Part shown: positions 36,236 through 44,376 of the stretch, piece after piece | How the letters are laid out: the number at the start of each line of letters is the position of its first letter | Numbering within the stretch: position 1 is the first letter of the stretch | Assembly (NCBI RefSeq): GCF_037975235.1 | Contig: NZ_CP150241.1 | Location: 5,146,001-5,210,000 of the forward strand | Length of the DNA: 64,000 bases | DNA from: Paenibacillus sp. FSL R5-0341 | GTDB taxonomy: Bacteria > Bacillota > Bacilli > Paenibacillales > Paenibacillaceae | Direction: 5' to 3' | Position numbers and translations under genes: made by a program | The notes under the pieces: generated by a model | The model's database searches: none | Seen by the model: the letters and a program-made list of their open reading frames with translations, nothing else | Told to the model about the DNA's origin: nothing

Positions 36236-36811
36236 GTGTCTGCTTCTCACCTGACCAAAAATGCGCTGGCTCACTCGCTTAAATCACTTATGGAGCATAC
36301 TCCACTGAACAAGATTACGGTTAAACATTTGGTGGATCATTGTGGCGTGAACCGGCAAACCTTTTATTATCATTTTCAGGATATTTACGCGCTGCTTGGG
36401 TGGATCTATCAGACTGAAGCGGTGGAAAGTCTTACGGAGTACCGAAGCTACAGCACATGGACGGACGGATTTTATAAAATCTTTTGCTACATCGAGAACA
36501 ACAAAACGTTCTGTTGCAACACACTCGACTCGCTCGGGCGTACCCATCTGGATGTATACCTCTATGAAGTAACCCATGATTTGATTATGGGTGTTATTGA
36601 TGAGCTGGCCTGTGGGATTAAGGTCCGCGGTGAAGACAAAGAGTTTGTCGCCAACTTCTATACCTTGGCCTTTACTGGGCTGATCATTCAGTGGATGAGG
36701 GGCGACATGCAAGAACCGCCAAAACAAATTATTAAGAAGCTGAGTGAGCTAATCGAAGGTAATGTCCTGAGGGCACTGCACAGGTATGAGAATAAGCTGC
36801 CATCCACTTAA
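36236..36811 (+). CDS. TetR family regulator (DhaS-like)
   Basis: A 191-residue regulator. The helix-turn-helix is ITVKHLVDHCGVNRQTFYYHF, near residues 26-46, and the C-terminal half resembles the TetR_C ligand domain of DhaS/YsiA-like proteins. The start is the GTG with GAGGTGA upstream; the open frame extends 63 codons further but that part is Leu/Cys-rich, unlike any TetR N-terminus, and overlaps the repeat region. It lies 160 bp upstream of oleate hydratase on the same strand and is the obvious candidate to control it, probably in response to a fatty acid; that is inference. Confidence 0.85.
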   Translation: MSASHLTKNALAHSLKSLMEHTPLNKITVKHLVDHCGVNRQTFYYHFQDIYALLGWIYQTEAVESLTEYRSYSTWTDGFYKIFCYIENNKTFCCNTLDSLGRTHLDVYLYEVTHDLIMGVIDELACGIKVRGEDKEFVANFYTLAFTGLIIQWMRGDMQEPPKQIIKKLSELIEGNVLRALHRYENKLPST

Positions 36812-36828
36812 GGATGCGCGGCTTTTTT
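36794..36828 (+). terminator. Terminator overlapping the end of the TetR gene
   Basis: AAGCTGCCATCC pairs with GGATGCGCGGCTT (one bulge) around the stop codon, followed by a T-run. It implies that oleate hydratase has its own promoter. Confidence 0.7.
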
Positions 36829-36971
36829 ACATGTGGCCTAACCCTAGGTTTTAGACACTTTTCCAAAAGTGACCAAAAATTGGACACTCCCGTTCTTTTG
36901 ATCATACCTTACGGAACCTGCAAGGTTTACATTAAGAATGTGATTACAGTACCTTTTGGAGGCGAATGATC

Positions 36972-38552
36972 GTGAAGAAAGAACATGGTAATAAACAGGT
37001 CTATTTTGTAGGCGGCGGCATTGCATCTTTGGCGGGTGCGGCTTATCTGGTCAGAGATTGTGGCTTTCCTGGAGAACATATTCATATTATCGAAGAAATG
37101 CCGATTCTCGGCGGCAGCAATGACGGAGCTGGTAATCCCGATCAAGGATATATTATCCGTGGCGGGCGGATGCTCAATGACGAGGCCTATGAGAATCTGT
37201 GGGAGTTGCTGGCTTCCATCCCTTCTATCGACCGTCCGGGCATATCTGTCCGACAGGAAATCACCGAATTTGACGATGCCAATCCCACACATTCCAATGC
37301 GCGGCTCATCAACCGTGACGGCCAGGTCGAAGATGTGCTCTCCATGGGTTTTGATATGGCGGACCGGTTGGCGATGGGCAAGCTGATTATTACGCCTGAA
37401 GACACGCTGGGTAAATTGCGAATCAACGACTGGTTTGGCCCTCATTTTTTCCAAACGAACTTCTGGTATATGTGGGCGACCACTTTCGCTTTCCAACCTT
37501 GGCATAGCGCCGTGGAATTCAAAAGATATATGCTCCGCTTTTTTCACGAATTCCCAAGAATTCAGACGTTGGAAGGTGTTACCCGCACACCGTTCAACCA
37601 GTATGACTCGATCATCCTGCCACTGCATAACTACCTAGAACCGTTTGGCGTAGATTTCACGCTGAAATGCACGGTTACGGATCTGGACTTCAAAGACGGC
37701 GACGGCATTACGGTGAGTGGGATGCATGTTCGACGCAACGGTGCCGAGGAGATTATCGACATCAACGAAGGCGATCTGGTCATTGTCACAAACGGTTCGA
37801 TGACCGAAGGGGCCGATATTGGCTCGATGACCTCCGCACCGAAACTGAACGGTAAGGGCAGCTCATGGAAACTGTGGGAGAACATTGCTGCCAAAAAACC
37901 GATGCTAGGCAACCCTTCTTCTTTTAATGATCATGTGCATGAGTCCAAATGGGAATCGTTTACGGTCACCTTCCAGGATTCGGTCTTCTTCGATCTGATG
38001 GAGAAATTCACACGCAACCGGGCAGGCACCGGGGCTCTGGTTACTTTCAAGGATTCCAGCTGGTTCATGTCTGTTGTTCTGGCCTTTCAACCGCACTTCC
38101 GCGGTCAGCCGGAGCATGTAAAAGTATTCTGGGGATACGGATTATACCCGGATAACGTGGGCGACTACGTGAAGAAAAGAATGTGCGACTGTACCGGGGA
38201 AGAGATTATGCAGGAGTTGATTGGCCATCTTCATTTCCAGGAACATCAAGAGGCTATCATGGCTACCGCCAACTGCATTCCTTGCATGATGCCTTACATT
38301 ACAGCGCAATTCATGCCTAGATTGAACAGCGACAGACCAAAGGTTGTGCCTGAAGGCTCCACCAACCTGGCCTTCATCAGCCAATTCTGCGAGATTCCCG
38401 ATGACGTGGTATTCACGGAAGAATATTCGGTCCGGGCAGCACGGATCGCTGTCTATACCCTGCTTGGAGAGAACCGTCCAATTGAGCCGATCAACAAGTA
38501 TCAGTATGATATTCGGACGCTGTTCAGTAGTTTTGTGACTTCATTTAGATAA
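36972..38552 (+). CDS. ohyA: Oleate hydratase (FAD-dependent, MCRA family)
   Basis: It adds water to the cis-9 double bond of unsaturated fatty acids to give 10-hydroxy acids, a detoxification activity in Gram-positive bacteria. The FAD-binding N-terminus VYFVGGGIASLAGAAYLV is followed by the family-specific EEMPILGGSNDGAGNPDQGY and IRGGRMLN. At about 527 residues it is at the shorter end of the family. The GTG at 9-nt spacing from GGAGG was preferred over an ATG only 3 nt after it, two codons earlier. It pairs with the upstream TetR regulator. Confidence 0.92.
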   Translation: MKKEHGNKQVYFVGGGIASLAGAAYLVRDCGFPGEHIHIIEEMPILGGSNDGAGNPDQGYIIRGGRMLNDEAYENLWELLASIPSIDRPGISVRQEITEFDDANPTHSNARLINRDGQVEDVLSMGFDMADRLAMGKLIITPEDTLGKLRINDWFGPHFFQTNFWYMWATTFAFQPWHSAVEFKRYMLRFFHEFPRIQTLEGVTRTPFNQYDSIILPLHNYLEPFGVDFTLKCTVTDLDFKDGDGITVSGMHVRRNGAEEIIDINEGDLVIVTNGSMTEGADIGSMTSAPKLNGKGSSWKLWENIAAKKPMLGNPSSFNDHVHESKWESFTVTFQDSVFFDLMEKFTRNRAGTGALVTFKDSSWFMSVVLAFQPHFRGQPEHVKVFWGYGLYPDNVGDYVKKRMCDCTGEEIMQELIGHLHFQEHQEAIMATANCIPCMMPYITAQFMPRLNSDRPKVVPEGSTNLAFISQFCEIPDDVVFTEEYSVRAARIAVYTLLGENRPIEPINKYQYDIRTLFSSFVTSFR

Positions 38553-38611
38553 TTGCTTTATGTAGAGAATGTGTGTTGTTGAATGAATAGTCGTTGTAGT
38601 ATAAAGCAAAT

Positions 38612-38649
38612 AAAGAGAGTTCTGTCAGCGATGACAAGACTCTCTCTTT
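38612..38649 (+). terminator. Probable terminator of oleate hydratase
   Basis: AAAGAGAGT and ACTCTCTCTTT pair with an inner GTC/GAC; the sequence then runs into TTTCGTT. It is 60 bp after the stop codon. The rest of the 530-bp gap holds the four-unit repeat and no convincing gene. Confidence 0.6.
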
Positions 38650-38701
38650 CGTTAAGTATTAATTTGCACACATAACCTTCATCGAGATTGCCAACGATCG
38701 T

Positions 38702-38896
38702 CTAAAGAACCTCACAAGCCTTATTGCTCGAAATTTTGCAAGTTTGAAAATCTAACGAATCGTAGACGCCTTATTTGTGCTGTAAGCATGTTTGGGCAGC
38801 AGAATATCGCTAAATTGCATTAAATAGCGTGTCTGAGATTCGTTACATTTTCTATGACTGCAAAATCATTGAAATAAGGCTTCACAGGTTCGTTAG
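38702..38896. repeat. 195-bp element of four 26-nt units, arranged + + - -
   Basis: Units at 38702-38727, 38752-38777 (plus orientation), about 38821-38846 and 38871-38896 (inverted) share the core CTAACGAAYC-N5/6-ACGCCTTATTTG, with some divergence in the first. Neighbouring same-orientation units start exactly 50 bp apart. A second element with the same length and geometry is at 55081-55275. The whole element can fold into nested hairpins or a cruciform. No open frame of note. Confidence 0.75.
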
Positions 38897-39082
38897 CGCT
38901 ATGCGGCCTACGGAGAAGACTACTTATGAGAATGGAATCGTAGTGATATGTTATTCTCAATATCCTAGTCCATTCTTTCTTGAAACTTCACTTATAACTC
39001 TTCCTAGTTACTCATGTATACTCTGGTGGTTGTTCTTATTGTTCTTGGTGTTACTTTTCATTTTTGCGTTGTTACTCATCGC

Positions 39083-39454
39083 TTATGTGCGGAAAGTCGT
39101 AAATTTCAGCATGTGCACTAGCTTGGATAAATGTGCGATCTCCTGCTGAACTCCAGAGGTGTCCGTACCTGCCATTGCCTGATTCGCCCGCAGCGTTCTA
39201 CGTGTGTTCAGCATACCTTCAATCAATTTCATGACCGTGTTGCGTCCACGATGATCCACAATCATATACTTTTTGCGTGCATCCAGCTCTACCCATACGA
39301 TGTTGCTGAATGATGTGAACAGATGCTTGCGGTACTGCTCCATATCGGTCTCATTGTAATGCTCGCCATAAAAGGCATAATATCCGTGTATGTGCAACTT
39401 CTCCGCCAACACTGTGATGAACGGATCATGTTCGAGCATAGCGTTACGTTCCAT
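39083..39454 (-). CDS. Hypothetical 123-aa protein
   Basis: A soluble protein with no signal or membrane segment. The N-terminal half (MLEHDPFITVLAEKLHIHGYYAFYGEHYN) and centre (IVWVELDARKKYMIVDHRG) look globular, with a helical Arg/Leu-rich C-terminus. The start has GGAGG about 8 nt upstream. It stands alone between the repeat element and nagA, all on the minus strand. I do not recognise the family. Confidence 0.72.
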   Translation of the reverse strand: MERNAMLEHDPFITVLAEKLHIHGYYAFYGEHYNETDMEQYRKHLFTSFSNIVWVELDARKKYMIVDHRGRNTVMKLIEGMLNTRRTLRANQAMAGTDTSGVQQEIAHLSKLVHMLKFTTFRT

Positions 39455-39618
39455 GTTTCACGCCTCCGTTATGCGTGATCCGCAGATCCCGTCTTTTTGA
39501 GATCTATTTTAACATATTGCGCAAGGTGTTGCCTCTCCACAGATAGAAGCCAAGTTTTAACTCCGAAAACCGATGCATCACAAATGAGAGTTATTAGCAC
39601 GATACTAATTTTCTAAAT

Positions 39619-40839
39619 CTAATATGACTCACCGATCCGTCTGCCCTTTACCCACACACCCTCAATATCCAGCTCCGCATTCAGCAAAACGATATCTGCC
39701 TGTTTTCCTTGGGATAAGGAACCTGTCCGGTGATCAATGCCCAGCAGGCGTGCCGGGGTCAGACTTGCTGCACGTGATGCAGCGTTCAGGCTCAGGCCCA
39801 CTTCCTGTACCAGGTAACGGAAACCACGAATCATCGTCAGTGTGCTTCCCGCCAATGCGTCGCCGTCCTTCAGTCTGGCCTCGCCATGCTTCACGATTAC
39901 GGGCAGGTCACCAATCTTGTATTCCCCATCATCCAATCCCGCAGCAGACATGGCATCTGTGATCAAAACGAGTTGATCATTATGTTGCTTCAGCTGAGCC
40001 AGAATCGAGATCGCCGCAGGATGCACGTGAATGCCGTCGGCAATCACCTCGGCGCTGATGCGTGAATCACTCAGCACGGCTCCCGCAGCCCCAGGTAGAC
40101 GGTGATGCAATGGTGTCATGGCATTAAATGTATGTACCGCATGATGCAGTCCGGCTTCTACTGCTCGCTCCACCTCTTCATAGGTCGCATCTGTGTGGCC
40201 GAGTGCTGCTGTAATCCGTTGTTCACGCAGCCATGAGATGACTTCCAGCGCGCCTTCACGTTCCGGTGCCAATGTAACTTGCCGGATCAGGCCAGGATAT
40301 TGCTTCTCCCATGCTTCGAGCCAAGATACATCAGGCAGAATGATGTGTTCTGGATTTTGCGCGCCAGGCCATTTCGGACTAAAAAACGGACCTTCCAGGT
40401 GCACACCCTCAAGCTGTGCATATGGCATTTCACTCGAACGATAGCGGTCAACTTCAGCAAGTACGCTGTCCAGGCGCTCTTTTGGAGCGGTCATGGAAGT
40501 CGCAAGCATCGCTGTTGTACCCTGCGTACTATGGAAAGAAGTGATCTTGTCCAACACCTCAGGGCTTGCATCCATAAAGTCTTCTCCGTTCCCACCATGC
40601 ACATGGATATCAATGAATCCAGGCACAATGAGACCACGTTCCGGTACTGACAGCAGCAAAGCCTCGCTCCGAATCCGTTCAGGAAGACCTTCCGGTATCC
40701 CGGCATAGAGGATTTTCCCATCCCTCCAGGCTATTACACCGTCTTCCAATATTTCATCTGCAAGGAGCAGCTTGCCCCGAAGAAGCGAAATATTTTCATT
40801 ACGCTGGCTCCCACTAACACGGCTATTCTCCTCGGTCAT
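39619..40839 (-). CDS. nagA: N-acetylglucosamine-6-phosphate deacetylase
   Basis: It deacetylates GlcNAc-6-phosphate to glucosamine-6-phosphate. The amidohydrolase motifs are FIDIHVHGGNGEDF, LEGVHLEGPFFSP, AALGHTDATYEEV, HAVHTFNAMTPLHHR and LITDAMSAAG. The start is the ATG with GGAGG 8 nt upstream, overlapping the nagB stop by 4 nt; an upstream in-frame extension of 18 codons lies inside nagB. About 406 residues. Operon rpiR-nagB-nagA, consistent with recycling of cell-wall or chitin amino sugars. Confidence 0.95.
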   Translation of the reverse strand: MTEENSRVSGSQRNENISLLRGKLLLADEILEDGVIAWRDGKILYAGIPEGLPERIRSEALLLSVPERGLIVPGFIDIHVHGGNGEDFMDASPEVLDKITSFHSTQGTTAMLATSMTAPKERLDSVLAEVDRYRSSEMPYAQLEGVHLEGPFFSPKWPGAQNPEHIILPDVSWLEAWEKQYPGLIRQVTLAPEREGALEVISWLREQRITAALGHTDATYEEVERAVEAGLHHAVHTFNAMTPLHHRLPGAAGAVLSDSRISAEVIADGIHVHPAAISILAQLKQHNDQLVLITDAMSAAGLDDGEYKIGDLPVIVKHGEARLKDGDALAGSTLTMIRGFRYLVQEVGLSLNAASRAASLTPARLLGIDHRTGSLSQGKQADIVLLNAELDIEGVWVKGRRIGESY

Positions 40840-41564
40840 CTCACCAGCCTCCCAGCTGCACGGTCCAGCAATACCACCACATTCGGATGACATTGCAAAA
40901 GCGATGCTGGACAGGCCGTTGTGATTGGCCCCATGAAGGCTTCCCGGATAATCTCGGCTTTTTCCTCTCCACGGGCAATGAGCAGAATCTGTTTGGCTTT
41001 TAAAATGGTACCGACACCCATCGTAATCGCCTGAGCCGGAACCTCATCGATGCTGTCGAAGAAACGTGCATTTGCCTTACGCGTCTCGTCTTTCAGATCC
41101 ACGACATGCGTTCGTCCTGTAAGTTCAGTTCCCGGTTCATTGAAGCCAATATGACCATTATGTCCGATGCCGAGCAGTTGAAGATCTACCGGTCCACGAT
41201 CGTCCAGCCGCTGTTCATAGGAGTTACATTCCTGTTCCAAATCGGCAGCCTGACCATCAGGCACATGAGTTCTGGCAAGATCCATATCAATATGATGGAA
41301 TAATTGTTCATTCATAAAACTGCGGTAGCTTTCACGATGCTCTGTTGGCAGTCCGACGTACTCATCCAGATTAAAAGAAGAAGCCTGTGAGAAGCTAACC
41401 AGCCCCTTCTGGTACAACGTAATAAGCTGTTTATATATGCCCACAGGAGAACTTCCTGTCGCGAGCCCCAATACAGCCCGTGGTTTGGTCTGCAACAAGC
41501 TGGCAATGAGGCCAGCACCTGTGGCGTTCAAATCTTCTTCATTTTCAAAAATGCGGATATTCAT
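40836..41564 (-). CDS. nagB: Glucosamine-6-phosphate deaminase
   Basis: It converts glucosamine-6-phosphate to fructose-6-phosphate and ammonia. Recognisable segments are LGLATGSSPVGIYKQL, SFNLDEYVGLP (catalytic Asp), GIGHNGHIGFNEPG and TMGVGTILKAKQ. 242 residues, the usual length for Gram-positive NagB without the allosteric extension. It starts 3 bp after the RpiR-family gene and is coupled to nagA. Confidence 0.96.
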   Translation of the reverse strand: MNIRIFENEEDLNATGAGLIASLLQTKPRAVLGLATGSSPVGIYKQLITLYQKGLVSFSQASSFNLDEYVGLPTEHRESYRSFMNEQLFHHIDMDLARTHVPDGQAADLEQECNSYEQRLDDRGPVDLQLLGIGHNGHIGFNEPGTELTGRTHVVDLKDETRKANARFFDSIDEVPAQAITMGVGTILKAKQILLIARGEEKAEIIREAFMGPITTACPASLLQCHPNVVVLLDRAAGRLVR

Positions 41565-41567
41565 CTG

Positions 41568-42431
41568 TCAGGCACCTCCGTTGTGTTGGACTCGATAAGA
41601 TTGCACATTATGATAGGATTGTTCCAGTCTAGGGATAAAACGGTCGAAGTCGGCACTGACCATGCCTGTGAACAAAATATCGACCACATGCAGCAGTGCA
41701 ATACGTGAAGCCATATCTCCACGCCGCATGCCTTCTTCCAAAGAAGAGGCGAACAGTGGGATATCCGATACCGTTGCGAGTGTGTTACTTCCGTAGGAGG
41801 TCAATGAAATCGTAGAAGCTCCGGCCTCTTTGGCACAATGCAGGGCATCGATGGTCTCTGGTGTTTCGCCTGAATAGGATACGGCCATCGCTACATCTCC
41901 CTCAGCGAGCGAAGATGCGGACGTAATCTGCATGTGTGAGTCTGAAAACGCCGTACAGCTTTTGCCGATCCGCACCAGTTTTTGATAGAAATCCTGCGTC
42001 ACAATCGACGAGGTTGCCACACCGTACAGATCGATGCGGCGAGCCTGGCACAATAATTGAACGGCATGCTCCAATCTGCCCAAGTCCAGTAAACGAGTGG
42101 TATCTGCAATAGATGCAAGGTGGTTGGCTTCGATAGCTTCAACAATTTTGGAGAGCGGGTTGCCAGCGACGATATCCTGATATGCCGTATCATCCGAAGC
42201 GTGTGATAACTCTGCGGCGAGCTTCATTTTGAAATCGGGAAAACCTTTGAAATGAAACGACTTGCAAAAGCGGGTCACCGTCGCCGCACTCGTTCCACTC
42301 TGCTCTGCCAGATGACTAATCGTCCAGCCGGGAATGTCCGATGGAGATTGCATAATGACTTCGGCAATACGTCGCTCCTGAGACGGAAGGTTATTCAGTT
42401 CTTGCTGCAACGCACGTAATATGGCTGCCAT
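41568..42431 (-). CDS. RpiR/MurR-family transcriptional regulator
   Basis: The N-terminal helix-turn-helix of the RpiR type (LPSQERRIAEVIMQ, then TISHLAEQSGTSAATVTRFCKS) is joined to a SIS sugar-phosphate-binding domain (YGVATSSIVTQDFYQKL, VAMAVSYSGETPETIDAL). It is first in the operon with nagB and nagA and most likely responds to an amino-sugar phosphate. A 16-bp direct repeat sits just upstream of its start, a likely site of autoregulation. Confidence 0.92.
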   Translation of the reverse strand: MAAILRALQQELNNLPSQERRIAEVIMQSPSDIPGWTISHLAEQSGTSAATVTRFCKSFHFKGFPDFKMKLAAELSHASDDTAYQDIVAGNPLSKIVEAIEANHLASIADTTRLLDLGRLEHAVQLLCQARRIDLYGVATSSIVTQDFYQKLVRIGKSCTAFSDSHMQITSASSLAEGDVAMAVSYSGETPETIDALHCAKEAGASTISLTSYGSNTLATVSDIPLFASSLEEGMRRGDMASRIALLHVVDILFTGMVSADFDRFIPRLEQSYHNVQSYRVQHNGGA

Positions 42432-42447
42432 GAGGACCTCACTTTAT

Positions 42448-42496
42448 GAAAATTATTTTTATATATTTTTAGTAAAATAAGAAAATTATTTTTATA
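42448..42496 (-). promoter_or_regulatory. Candidate operator: two 16-bp direct repeats before rpiR-nagB-nagA
   Basis: GAAAATTATTTTTATA occurs perfectly twice, 33 bp apart (about three helical turns). Each copy contains the near-palindrome GAAAATTATTTTT, a shape similar to reported RpiR-family sites. The first copy lies 16 bp upstream of the regulator start, within the promoter region. Confidence 0.55.
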
Positions 42497-42643
42497 ACTT
42501 CATTTTAATCAAGACGATCCTGCAAATCAAGAGGAATTTAACATGACTTTCTCATTCATGCTGAACTTGTGGGTAGACGCTCGCCTCCTTGCTCCACATA
42601 GTGGATATCCTTTATATTGAAAATCGAGAGGGGCGCAATTCTA

Positions 42644-42991
42644 ATGAATCGAAGACAACGGAAAAAGCTCATTCCTTCCATCTGGATTATTGCTACTAAA
42701 CAAACAGAAGGACACGCATATTATGCCCTCTATGCTATCGATTGGAAACGAGGAGGTAGGCTGAGTTGGGAAGGCTGGAATCAGCTCGAAGACCTGCTGC
42801 AATTTCATATTCCGATCAAACGAAAAGCCGGAGGTCGGAGATCTTATTCCATGCCTGCCGCCAAAATAGCAAAAAGAGCACTGCATCTTCATCTAACTGA
42901 AGCACAATTTGAGGAATTGGAGCAGCTCTTTTATCAGCCATTTTCGAAGAAAAGATGGAGGATGTTCATACAACTGAATAGGAATCAATAA
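42644..42991 (+). CDS. Hypothetical basic 115-aa protein
   Basis: A soluble protein starting MNRRQRKKLIPSIWIIATKQ, rich in Arg, Lys and aromatic residues, with a globular-looking middle (YYALYAIDWKRGG, LEDLLQFHIPIKRK). The ATG after GAGAGGGGCG was taken as start; a TTG nine codons upstream precedes that site. Transcribed divergently from the rpiR-nagBA operon. No family recognised. Confidence 0.65.
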   Translation: MNRRQRKKLIPSIWIIATKQTEGHAYYALYAIDWKRGGRLSWEGWNQLEDLLQFHIPIKRKAGGRRSYSMPAAKIAKRALHLHLTEAQFEELEQLFYQPFSKKRWRMFIQLNRNQ

Positions 42992-43030
42992 GTGTATGGA
43001 TTCGGTTATTTCATTTTTACACGCTAAAAA

Positions 43031-43073
43031 AAAGCCTCTTCCCTTCTTTGGATAAAGAATAGGAAAGACTTTC
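43031..43073 (-). terminator. Terminator of the DUF4303-like gene
   Basis: On the minus strand AAAGTCT..CCTATTCTTT pairs with AAAGAAGGG..AGGCTTT and is followed by a long T-run. Its layout and sequence resemble the terminator at 43828-43873. Confidence 0.75.
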
Positions 43074-43146
43074 GGGTTGCTACTACGATTCAATTCATTT
43101 CGATTCATTTCCATTCGAAGAAAGTTTCAACTCAAGTCAACTCGGT

Positions 43147-43686
43147 CTAATTCATGCCATCATATCGTTTTAAGAATTTGCTGGCTAAGCCGGGTACAGT
43201 CATGTGATGAACTGATTGATTTTCAATCTCCTCCGCCAGATCATCATCTGTGAGAGAAACGAAAAACGTAATGTCAGCTTTGGTTTGTCCATATCGGGCG
43301 AAAACGTCATTTGCTGTCTCATTCACAACTTTGGCGATGATTCGAATGATCTCATCCTTATACTTCTGGACATCTTCTGTTGCGTACAACAATCGGCTGA
43401 TATGGTTAAAATGCGTCTCGTCGCCATATTGATATTCGGAGCAGCCCCATCTGTAATAGATCTCATCCTCCTCACTATCACATAGCCCTTGCTCTTTCAT
43501 ACTCAAAATATGCCCAGCAAGGGATTTCTCTGTATTTACCGCCAAAAACAGGGTAACCCAGTCACTGTCCGTTCCAAAAGCACAAGCATATACTTTTTCA
43601 TGCTGCACCTTAGCCAGCGTTTGTTCCAGATCGGGTAGAAACCCCGCTCGAAATTGGTCTTCAAATTCATTTAAAAAACGGTCCAC
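43147..43686 (-). CDS. DUF4303-like protein
   Basis: A 179-residue acidic cytoplasmic protein. The segment KVYACAFGTDSDWVTLFLAV followed by RWGCSEYQYG and the C-terminal helical part resembles the DUF4303 family, found scattered in bacteria, sometimes among polymorphic-toxin immunity genes. No toxin gene is adjacent. Assignment rests on overall pattern and is not certain. Single gene with its own terminator. Confidence 0.6.
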   Translation of the reverse strand: MDRFLNEFEDQFRAGFLPDLEQTLAKVQHEKVYACAFGTDSDWVTLFLAVNTEKSLAGHILSMKEQGLCDSEEDEIYYRWGCSEYQYGDETHFNHISRLLYATEDVQKYKDEIIRIIAKVVNETANDVFARYGQTKADITFFVSLTDDDLAEEIENQSVHHMTVPGLASKFLKRYDGMN

Positions 43687-43827
43687 TCAGCTCATCCTTT
43701 CATTATTAAGATAAGGTAATTATCATTATGGTCTACTAAAATAATGAAAACAAGCGATGCGATGCTACGTTTCGGATCTTCCCTCAATTTATTGTTAACT
43801 CCCTCATTTCATGGTCAATAGCAGCAA

Positions 43828-43873
43828 AAAAGCCTTGCCCCATTCTTCATGACAAAGAATAGAGAAAGGCTTT
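43828..43873 (-). terminator. Terminator of gerE
   Basis: On the minus strand AAAGCCTTTCTC..ATTCTTTG pairs with the AAGAATGGGGCAAGGCTTT side and ends in TTTTTT, 35 bp after the gerE stop. Confidence 0.8.
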
Positions 43874-43907
43874 CATGCTGCTACTTAATCCTAACTGTAA
43901 TTCGCAA

Positions 43908-44132
43908 CTAAATCTTCAGTTCTCCAAGCTTAATCAGCTCGACAACTGCCTGCGAACGACCCTTAACATTGAGTTTCTGCATCACATTCGAAATATGGTT
44001 ACGCACCGTTTTCTCGCTGATGAATAACTGCCCTGCGATGTCACGCGTTGTTTTGTCTTGAACCAGTAATTCGAATACTTCGCGTTCACGGTGGGTCAAC
44101 AAAAATTTGCTTTTATGATCGATACCCTTCAA
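43908..44132 (-). CDS. gerE: Spore-coat transcriptional regulator GerE
   Basis: A LuxR-type DNA-binding protein that acts in the mother cell late in sporulation on coat genes. The 74-residue protein is nearly collinear with Bacillus GerE: LLTHREREVFELLVQDKTT, LFISEKTVRNHISNVMQKL and VKGRSQAVVELIKLGEL. Such strong conservation makes the name secure. It has its own terminator. The downstream spore-polysaccharide-like operon could be among its targets; this is inference. Confidence 0.97.
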   Translation of the reverse strand: MKGIDHKSKFLLTHREREVFELLVQDKTTRDIAGQLFISEKTVRNHISNVMQKLNVKGRSQAVVELIKLGELKI

Positions 44133-44376
44133 TGTTCACCCCTCCTTGCTCGGGTTGTGTTGGTGTAACAAGGTTAAGGGGATACAGTCAACTCATCTTA
44201 TGTCAGGTCAAGGGCGTTGGTTCAGTTTTAGAAGAAAAATGGGCAGTAAACCTGTGATTCATTGTCCCAAGAGAACGTGTGCAGTTGTCTATATCTTTGA
44301 GATTATGTAAAACAAACATGCCCCTGCAGCGGATGTTGCCATCTGCGCAAAGGCACACTTGTACTTGTCAAAAAAA

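Noticed and set aside
36927..37628. 233-codon minus-strand frame
   Set aside because: It is antisense to oleate hydratase, whose protein motifs are unmistakable.
38829..39149. Plus-strand frame with a hydrophobic segment
   Set aside because: It begins inside the four-unit repeat, lacks a ribosome site and overlaps the better supported 123-aa gene on the other strand.
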